Source: Eupeodes corollae
Taxonomy: Eukaryota; Arthropoda; Insecta; Diptera; Syrphidae
Reading direction: 5' to 3'
Length of the DNA: 64,000 nucleotides
Assembly: GCF_945859685.1 (NCBI RefSeq)
Contig: NC_079149.1
Coordinates: 79,537,073 to 79,601,072 of the forward strand
The translations under genes and the position numbers were made by a program. Below, in pieces: positions 1 to 10,500 of the stretch; position 1 is the stretch's first letter; each line of letters opens with the position of its first letter. Under the pieces are notes generated by a model. The model did not search any database and was not told the origin of the DNA. It saw only the letters and a list, made by a program, of their open reading frames with translations.

Positions 1-387
1 CCCACAACTTCTTCCTTTGGTTACGTAGCGATTGAAATGAACGATTATACTAAGGCGGGCAGATGGAGAAACTCTACGTCGGTAGGAAGGGGCATGAAAT
101 GAAATTGCTTAGTCCCGACACAATCTGCATTCCATAAGTAGTTTTCAACTTTTGTCACTCGTTTTGTTGTCGTGTGTAAACGTCAAGTGTGTTTAACGCT
201 TTCATTCACCATTCTGTAAGACGAAAGGAAACGATGAAAATGAAAAAAACGACGGTATCTCTCGTTTAAAAAATTTCTCACTGCGAAGAAATGGAAGTTT
301 GAAAAACTGTAACTTTCCTTGTTAAATAATTTATTTTATGGAATTTATCAGCACTTTATTTGCTATAAATAAAAACAAAATATTTGT
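1..387. other. No gene recognised; flank of Harbinger-type gene
   Basis: No reading frame or splice-consistent exon was recognised on either strand. The stretch ends in a pyrimidine-containing segment with a possible acceptor (TATGCAG, ending at 396), just before the first zeste-like codons. It may be the 5' part of the transposon that carries the next gene. No matching inverted terminus could be paired by eye. Confidence 0.3.
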
Positions 388-982
388 TTGCATATGCAGT
401 TGAAATTAAAAAATCAAAATCAGTTCCAGGCCCTCGTCCAGCTGATGGAGAGCTACAAGCAGTTGGCTAGGGTATTTTTGAATGGAATTAACAAAACTGA
501 CATAAAAAGTGAAAGTAAGAGATGGAGATGGTTGGCAAAAGGGTTTGAATCACTTATTTCATTAATGTAAAACTTATTTTAATGTTTGCTTTAATCAGGT
601 TTGGGCCGACTTTAAGTTCAAAGTGAAAAAGAAAATAATAAACAATTCAATAGAAATAAAAGCAACTGGAGGTGGTCCAAACCAATTTGAAATTGTATCT
701 CCGCTGGAAGATATTGTAGCAAATTTGCTTAAATACAAACAGTGGTTAAACCCAAACGGAAATAAAATTGCCCAATTACTTCCAAATACTTCGACGACTA
801 CATCCGGACATACATCGACACGAACTCAGGCTACAGATGCAGATGCAGACGCAGACGCTTCCCTTTCCTATTTAAAAGCAGAAGTTTTAAACATGGAAGA
901 TGGCGAATTGGAGGGTGAAGCTTTGGAGCATCAACAACCGGAACAACAACATGAAACTGAAGAGCCTACTTTCTTTTTATAA
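388..982 (+). CDS. Zeste/Myb-SANT-like DNA-binding protein, Harbinger-type, possibly broken
   Basis: The first block (388-567) encodes a QFQALVQLMESY segment followed by RWRWLAKGF. The second (599-982) opens with VWADFKFKVKKK and a TGGGPN motif, then a PLEDIVANLL helix. This order is that of the zeste/Myb-SANT-like DNA-binding domain found in second proteins of PIF/Harbinger transposons and in some insect regulators. An acidic, Q- and T-rich tail with a DADADADA run ends at 982. The blocks are in different frames. A 3' splice site (TTTAATCAG) precedes the second block, but neither candidate donor (GT at 567 or 515) gives the correct phase, so the gene is either spliced in a way I cannot resolve or frameshifted. 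It lies opposite to, and probably inside, an XNP intron. Family assignment is fairly secure; integrity is not. Confidence 0.55.
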
Positions 983-1569
983 TTAATTGTGCTTTTTCAA
1001 AACTTCTCACTTAACCTTCTTCATCATAGACATGATTCTTTTGCCGAGGAAGGAGCAAATGTCATGGAACGAAGAAAGGAATAGACTTTAATATTTTTGT
1101 TTGAATTATCGAGACTACTTCAAATAATTATTTAGTACAGCCCGAAAGTCTAACTACTTTCTCTTCTGAATATGAGAATCTTCTCGAGGAAAGAGGTCCT
1201 GTGTTAATAACAAGAAAGTGTATCGGAAAAATTAAAGAAAAATTGTAAGATAAGAAGACGAGAAAGCTCAATTTAAGCTAAAAATTTTAATAAAGCAAGT
1301 TCGGTGCTTTATTTATGGTGCTTTATGGTCTCTGGGTTACTCTTTTTGTGTACAATTGCCACGTTTGGGGTAAGCGTTATCATCTGCCTTTCTATTATAC
1401 ATGATACGATACAGAATGTGTAAAACAACTTCAGCTAAATCGGAGATGTAAAGTTCAAAAAATAGGACTTTAATTTTAAAATTATTTTAAACAACGCAAC
1501 TTTACCCACTAAGACTATCATGATTGACATCGTAGATTATATCATAAAATACTGTATTAAGATAGTTAC
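983..1569. other. Non-coding, probably XNP intron
   Basis: The minus strand was searched for the next ATRX exon (the segment after C-L-R-K, expected to start I-W-T-H-P-like). None was found. AT-rich sequence with no recognisable coding or TIR signal. Confidence 0.35.
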
Positions 1570-4500
1570 CTTTCGTAAACAAGTGTAATCCGGAATTAAA
1601 CTTTTTCCTCTGGAGTCTTCTCGTTTTGATATAGCGTCTAAAACATATTCGTACAGGGTATTCTAAATAAGAATCTCAATGTTGGTAAGAAAATTTTAAT
1701 GATTTTTGTTAACTTACTTGCACATCAGTCATAGGAATAAAGAGCACGTATTCAAATTTTTGTGGTAAAAATGATTGAAGAAGCTCAGCTTCTTTTCTCT
1801 TTGCGCAAAAAAATAGAAAAAATGATTTAGTTAAAACGTGTGCTTCAATAAGATTCAAAATCAAAAAAGGCACTTTAAAAAAAACTTACTTGAACAAATT
1901 TTGATAGTTTTTTATGAAGTACAAATGACCGTTGCTTCATAACTTTAATGTCTCGTTTGCTTGAATCTTTATGCTGACCGTTTTTAATCGGATTTGCATA
2001 CAAATTGGCAAATTCCTTCTCTGTACCCAAAATCAAAGGTTTAATAAAATTTACCATAGCGTAGTCTATAAATATAAAACATTAATTATCACAGTTTTTT
2101 TTTGTTTTCAAAAAATAAAAATTACATTCTTTTAGATTGTTTTGAATAGGTGTTCCAGTTAAAATGATCCTTTTTGGTGTTATAATTTCTGCTGCTGCTA
2201 AACTTATACCTGACTTTCGGTTTTTGATTATATGGCCCTCATCGCATACCACCAAATCAGCGCCTCAAGAAAATTAAATACAAAAATATGGTTAAATTTA
2301 AAAAAATTATAAAAGATTATAAATTTGATATTAACCTGGCTTAAGAAGGTATTTATGTATATTATCTCGTATATCTTCCACTCTCATATTTGGCCTCGCC
2401 TTGGTCTTACTTGTATTATAAAATACAAGAGAACGGAATGCTTCATACCCCATAATTAAACAACCAGATTTTTGAGACACAGAAGCCCATTTTCGAAGGA
2501 CATTAATTTTGTCATAAATGTCTCTAGAAATACACCAAGGGAATATTTAGATAATTGGAAATAAATTATTTTTGAAAAAAGGAAAATGTGAACATATAAA
2601 CTAATAATAAAAGATGAGGTTTACGCAACTAGCGCAGAATCACTTAGCATAACATTTTAAGGTCTGACATCAAAGGTGTAGACAGAAACACAAATAGTGG
2701 GGCTGAAAATCAACACGGGAAAAAAATGTTCAGCCTCGGAACCTATCAATCACCTTATCTAATAAGCATTGGTCGTTGAGCAGTTGGTAGTTGTGCCAGT
2801 AAAAAAAATAAAGAGTTTTTAATATCTTGCAACAATACGGTCTACTAAAGGCGGAACTGAACAAGAAATCGCTAGCCGTATTGGGAAATCTGAGGCTGCT
2901 TTCGGGATGATTTTGAATGTCTGGAGCAACAACTATCTCAGCTTGAAGAGAAAACTTCCTCTTTTCCGCTTAAACGTCGAGTCAGTACAGTTATACGGAC
3001 GCACCACCGTTAACATTACAGTAACGATTACAAGGAAACTGCAAGTCTTCATCAATAAGTGTCTACGAAACATCTTAGGGTTTTTTAGAGTTATTCAGAA
3101 TCTATATGCCGATACAATTGCTAAGAAGGTATGGAATGGAGAAGAGTTGTCGAGAGGGTTTAAAACACAATCGGGATAAAACAAGGCTGTTCATTGAGTC
3201 CGAGTCTGTTCGCCTTGTTTATTGAAGATCTCACAGACCTCTTACCAGGTGGGATAGACTTCGCCGGACAAATAATAAGAGCATTGCTGTTTGCGACCAC
3301 ATTGTTCTTTTGGCAGCATCATCTTAATCATTGCAGTTAATGACAAACCGCCTGTATCAATATTGTCAGCTTTGGAGTTTGATATTGAATCTTAATAAGT
3401 CCAAAATTTAGATTTTTAAACGAGGAGGAGTCCACAATTCATCGAAAGAAAGATGGTTCTATAATGGAGAGGTCATTGAAGTTGCCACGGTATTCAAATA
3501 CCTTGGAGTTCACTTAACGAAAAGTTTGAGCATGGAAATTCATCTAAGAGAGAAACTAGTTAAGGCTAAAGGTGCATTTAGTGCAACTTGGAAAAGGTAT
3601 TTTTCTAACAAAAGTATAGCACACAGCAGCAAGTTCAAGATATTTGAAGCGGTATCTGAGTCTGTCATGTTATACGCGGCACAAACTTGGGGAACGAAAC
3701 AATACAAAACAGTTGAGAAACTTCTCCCATACTATATTAAGCGAATTTTTATACTGCCATCAAATACACCCAACTATGTTATTATGCTGGAATCAGGATT
3801 GATTGAAGATGAGCAATAATAGGCTTCCGAAGATAGTAGTGCTTCATTGGTGTGCTGATGGGATAAATTTGGCAAGAGAATGTGGAATGGAACTTAACCT
3901 TTTGTGTAATAACCAGGATGATTTAAAAGCTTCTTCATACCAGCTCATTTCCGCAATGGAAATAAAATAACGAGAGAAATACTTGAATGACGCCACAGGA
4001 TCTATATACAGGCAGTTCTACTATCAACTAAATCACAACTTGGAAGAGAGGAATTATTCTAGTGACGATAATAGCATTGTTGAAATTTCAATGATGGTTA
4101 AATTGAGAGGTGAAGTTATGCAGCTAAATTTTATACCTCATAGAGATGACTTCCAATTATATGCTCATTGTGCAATTTAAAGGAAAGAGAGGATGTTTTA
4201 CACTTTGTTGGAAGATGTCCAGTTCTTTAAGAAATAAGAAGGAATGCTTTTGGTAGCGAAATACTGACGCAAAATCAAGTTATACTCTTTTTTAACAATA
4301 TGGAAGTTAAAAAATTATATCAGGCTAGATCTTCTTTATAGAAGTAGAATTATAAATGAAAGTTTTTAAATATATTATTGAGCTATGTTATCTTTTTTAT
4401 GATTTGTCAACTAGGCAGATAGCAGTAAAGCCATGCTTTTTGTTTTTTTGTTTGTAAACTTTATAAAGCATTGTAATTAACGTTATCAAAATAAAATACA

Positions 4501-7500
4501 ATCTAATATAATCTAAATCTAATAAAGAACAACATTAATATGGGATAACTGTCAGGAACTCGTTCAAAAAGGTAATGAGTGCATTGCTGACAATGCAGTG
4601 TAATTCAATCACTTTAGAAGATAGAAGAGTTGGGAGACCGGAAACCATATGTACAAGAACAGTCGAGAAGAAATTTCCGAGATTGCGAAAGAGCTGGAGG
4701 GAGCTCAAAAACATTTCTGGAAACCGCACACGATGGCGGGTAAGTGTAGTTAAGGGGTTATATCCTGCTTGGGATCACGGTCTTTAGAGGTCTGACGACC
4801 TAAGTAAGTATAGTAAACCGTCAAGACCTTAAAATCATCGTATAAACATTGGTTAGTAGAGTGGAGAAAAGAAGGTTTGAAAACGAATTTACACAAAAAG
4901 ATAAGTATTGCACTCTAAACTGTTTCTATTTGTCTTTGTAATTATAAACCGTAATCGATTAGCTGTATAAGCCAACTGACAGCTTGATCAGAGCTTGCAC
5001 AGTACATCAGCCCCGACGAACTTAATAACCATGGGACAGTAATAATGTGCCTATGTTATTTTTAAATCTATCAGACGTATAATCTTTTTTAAACTTACTT
5101 ATACGTTGCACAAAATTATATGGGGAGAAGATATAAGTTCTCAAAAATTAAGCATTATTATGGTTTGCTAGGCCCTAAAGAAATAATAACAAATATTAAG
5201 ACTAGAAGTCAATTTCAAAAGAAATAATTTACTTTTTTTGAGAAGATAATATTTTTTGAGCCAGTTTTAAAAAAGTTAAATACTAAAATTATTTAAAAGA
5301 CCTAGTTAAGGGTATATTTTTGTATTAAAAATAGACAATGTGAAATTTAGTACTTTAATCTGAGAAATATTTTGAACAGAAAGTTCGAATTTTCTATTCG
5401 TACTGTCTCAAAAGGAATATCTGTAATAAGAAATATGTTTATATTTACAAAATATGTAAACAATCGCTTTTCAAAATATTTGTGTTGTATTTTATGGCAA
5501 ATATGAAACAGGCCCAACAATTAGAAGTACTTAAAATGGTCTGTCAACCTAACAAGTAATTTAATGCAAGATGAAGTAATACATATTAATTAATTAAATT
5601 ATTTTATGTTATTAAATTCTACACCTATACTCACGCAGTATCGCTAAAATTGAATATTTGCAGGTTTTTCACTTCTAAGGGGCCAAGCCATCGTTTGATT
5701 TCATCCGCCCAATTCATGATAGTGCTTTTTGGGCATAGAACTAGAATCTTTGAGGTCTTCAGTTCCTTATAAGATGTTACCGTATGCAACAGTGCTATGA
5801 CCTTAAAAGTATTTAAAATAAATTTAGCAACCAAAGATGAACAAAATAGACCAGCACAAAAAACTTACTTGAAGTGTTTTTCCAAGGCCCATACAATGAG
5901 CTAAAATGCAACCGGAGCCAGAACCATCTTTAAGGGCATCCACACAACCATAACAAGAATCATACATAAATTTTACACCATCTCTTTGATGGGGTTTCAA
6001 GTGTTTAACTATATCCGAATTGACCTTGATGAATTTCTTAGTTGAACTCGCGTAATCCAGAACTAGATCCTTTTCATCGATGTTTTCACTCTGATTCTTT
6101 AACATTTTTGTTAAAAAATTATTTCTTTTTTCCAATCGACGCAAACGATCGGCTTCCTTTTTTTGTGCATTCAAAGTCTCGCTTTCTAATTGATCATGAC
6201 GCAGCATTGGTTTTATACGAAGATTTTTTTCTTTGGTTTCAGTGGAAATTTCTTCAATATCAGAATTACTACTCTCTGCACTTAACTCAATAAGGTCTTC
6301 TTGCATTTTCAACGCCCTCTGTCGAGTATCTTTAGCAAGGATACTCTCAAAGCATTTCTCTTTCTTTTCAGTTTTTTTCTTATCAAATGCATCACGAAAT
6401 GTAGTAACAGAGTTCTCAATAGCTTCATCTGCTGGCGATTCTGTTTTATTCATCGAATCGTTACTTGACTTTGTTGTGTCCATTCTGGATGGTGATTCCT
6501 CTTTTTTAGACACATCGTCCTCATGAATAGAACTTTTGCCTTCATCGTCAACCAAATTTTCAAGAAATTTATCAACATATGATACACGTTGATTTTCTTC
6601 ATCACTTGAATTGTCATTAATTGTATTAATTAGTTCAATATCTCCGTTATTTGTAGAATTTTCAGAGTCACTGCTCGCACTATCGAGCAATTGTTTTTTT
6701 AGGTTTTCATTGCATTTCACTAAAAATTGTTTTTCCGTTAAAATCTGTTCACTGTCCTGTAAATGGTTAATGCATGGTTAAGCAAAAAATTATAATAGTT
6801 TCTAAATAGTAAGGAATTTTTGGAACCTATTATAAAAGGTTTCGTAATCATATTTATATTTATTTGAGAGGGCTTTTCAATTAAAGATACCAAATCTTTG
6901 AAACGCGTTTTTCAAATTTGATGTCTTAAAACTCATATTTAGAATAAAGAAATCACATATAAGTAGACGATTTAAATTGAGAAATGAAAGAAAATGTGAC
7001 ACTTCTTCAATAATCTTGATGAACTAGTACACATTTCAGGAAATCGCTATTAGGCTTAATCAAAGCCTCCAAATAGCTAGAACAAGGCAATCATAGGTCA
7101 TAGATTTGTGTGTTTTATTTTCCGGGAATTTCAATACTTCGGGGTAGCACATTGCATCTCCATTGATCTAAGTGTGGCTATAATGTCATCATTCGCCAGC
7201 CTATTTACCTAACCTAATCTAGGTAATTGGTTTCAAAGGGAGGCGTCATTTTTCTTCTTAAAATAGAACTTGACTAGATTTGTGTAAGCTTTGGCCAAAT
7301 CTACTGTTTACATGTATAGTCCCTGGCCATATTATTAGACGCACTGCAGAATTTTTATAATTATTAGATTATACACAATATTTTTAACGTTCAAGAATGG
7401 ATGTATGGTTACATTTTTATGCAAGATGGAGCTCCATGTCATACAGACGGGTCCATAACAACTTATTTGAGGGAAGAAAACATCCCTCTGCTGAACTGGC

Positions 7501-10500
7501 TGGGAAACAGCTCTGATATGAACCCAATTGAAAAGGTGTGGGAGTTGTTGAAGAGAAAAAAGCTAAAGATGCTGTCACTTATTGAAAGAGTAATTCACTT
7601 GGCGTGCAAAACTGTAAGTAAGTAATTCACATGTGGAATCACCGCCCACAAATGCAGGAAATAGTCAAATCATGCATTGACAGTATTCCGCGTAGAATTG
7701 AGGCCTTATTAAAGGATAAGGAGGTTTAACAAAATGTCGAGACAAAAATTATAAAAATAACAACAACAAAACTAAAAATATTAATTTAAAAAAAATTCCT
7801 TAAATCTTTTGCTTTATTTCTAGGAAGTAGTTTAAATTCTGCATACAAATTTAAATGCATTACACAATTCGAAAACCTAAAGTGCGTCTAATAATATGGC
7901 CAGGACTGTACACGAGCTGGTGGTTTCGGGATGTGAACCAGTTCTATTGTTGGCGAATAACAATTTGTGGGAGATAAAATGTATCAAATGGCTAATATTT
8001 TGAAACAATATTTAGGGTCCAGTGTCAGTAAGCTTGACAATTTCATCTCCTACCCGGACAACTACCCAAAGCACTCATGTTATAAACAAGGTCGTGGTTA
8101 TTATATAACGGCCTTAAAGTGCTTAAAATACAAGCGCAGTCACCTGAATTTCCAGCCATTCTGCGCTCTTTTTTGTTTCGACAAATAAACATTTAATTGT
8201 CGTCCGCTGATGATGGTTCTGCAGCTGAGAACCGAAATGCATTCGTATTGAATAAAAAGCATTAAAATTTTAAAAGCAGCAACGATTTTCGACTTTTTAT
8301 TACGATTTTTGCGGTCAATAAGGAAAATCCTTTTTTTAAATAATTAACAAATCAGTGCCAAGCTAGGAAGAGAAGACATCTTTGGTGGAATAATCGGAAA
8401 AACAGCCTGTACGACAACACTTCCGACAATGGATTCAAACTCATAGATTTTGCTGCGGGGCGAAACGTCATGGTTGCCAGTTCGCGTTTTTCACACCTCA
8501 AAATCCACAAAGGAACTTGGAGTTCTCCAGATCAATCTACCGTCAACCAGATTGACCATATTGCGATCGATCCCAGACACGCTTCCAGCATAATGGATGT
8601 CCGAACTTTCCGAGGAGCTAACATCGACTCGGACCACTAACTCGTTGTAGCCGAGGGAGCATATCGGTTTTCCAGACCAAAGGCAAAACAGGGAGATGCT
8701 GGGAGAAGGTACAACGTCGAACGGCTACAATCGCCAGAGATCGCCAAATCTTTTTCCGACCGAGTTACAAGTAACCTCTCTCGAAGTTCTCTGCCGCCAA
8801 CACAATGTATCGAAAACCAGTGGCAACATTGTCAAGATGCAATCAGAGAAGCCTCTGATGTCCTGAGTTTCAAGCACCCACCAACAAGGAACCCCTGGTA
8901 TGATGAGGAATGTCGGCAGACAAATGCAGCCAATCAACGGGCACGCAAAGCGGCGCTGCATAAAAGGACGAGAGCTGCTCATGAGCTCTATGAGCAGAAG
9001 AGGCGAGAGGAACACCGACTTCTCAGAAGAAAAAAAAAGGGCATGAGAAGCGTGCGGTCGAAGATGTTGAGAGGTTCAAAAGCAGGAATGAAGTTCGAAA
9101 GTTTTATGAACAGGTGAAACGAAATTCACAGGTATAAACCTAGAACCGAAAGCTGCAAAGATGAAAGTGGAAACATCGCAGTGGAACCGCAGTCAATGCT
9201 GAGAATATGGAAGGACCACTTCTGCAGACTGTATAACGGCGACGACGAACCAAATTCCGATGTCAGGCAGGATGATCCATTCAACCTAGACGACGAAAGC
9301 AGAAGTCTAACAAAGCCGCTGGAGTGGATGATTTGAATGTCGGGCTCTTTAAAGCTCTACTACTTAACATCGCTTACAAAATCTTCTCTGCCGTAATATG
9401 TGAACGTCAAGCCCATTGTCAACAACCATAGGTTCTTGTCAGTGTGGTTTTAGACCAGGAAAGTCCACAGTCGATCAAATATTCACATTACGGCAGATCC
9501 TGGAAAAAACCCAAGAACACAAAATCGACATCTACCATCTTTTCATCGAACCTTTCGATGTCAAAAAAGGTTTTAGACAAGGTGATGCGCTGTCATGCGA
9601 TTTTTTTAACATCGTGCTTGAAAGAATAGTGCAGAGCTCAAACGTCAACAGTAGAGGCACTATATTTCAAAAGTCTGACCAATTACTAGCATATGCTGAT
9701 GACATTTAAATAATTGGAAGAACTCAGCGTGATGTCAATGGGGCTTTTGTGAGTATTGAGGCAGAGGCGGCAAAAATGGGTTTAACGGTTAATGAGGGCA
9801 AAACAAAGTACATGCTGTCGTCAAAAAAGGTCCTACAACACCGACGTCTTGGTCAAAAGGTCACCATCGACGGATGTAACTTTGAAGTAGTCAAAGACTT
9901 CGTCTACCTAGGCTCCGCTGTAAACGCAGAAAACAACACCAGCGCTGAGATCAAACGCAGAATTACTCTCGCTAACCACTGTTTATTTGGGCTAAGAAAC
10001 CAATTGAGTGGTAAAGTCCTTTCTGGAGGGACCAAAGTGTCGCTATATAAGACCCTTATCATCCCCGTCCTGCTATACGGTCCAGAAGCATTGACTATGA
10101 CAAAAGCGGATGAAAGCCCCTTGGGTCGGTTCGAGAGAAAAGTTCTTCGTGTGATCTACGGTCAAGTATGCATCGAAGGGGAGTGGAGGAGAAGATGGAA
10201 CGACGAGCTGTACGGGCTGTACAGCGACATAGACTTAGCCAGAAGGGTAAAAGCCCAACGACTAAGATAGCTGGGTCACGTAGAGTGCATGGAAACCAAT
10301 GCTCCGGCCCGGAAAGTCTTCGAATCCACACCCACAGGACAGCGATGTAGAGAAAGACCGCGGATCGGGTAGCGCGCACAAGTGGAAAGTGACCTCACCC
10401 AACCTAGAGCGCGAAACTGGAGACATCTAGCTAGGGACCGAGCTAGATGGAGAAGTTTGTTGGGTGAGGCCCTAGTTCACACAGGACTGTAGCGCCACCT

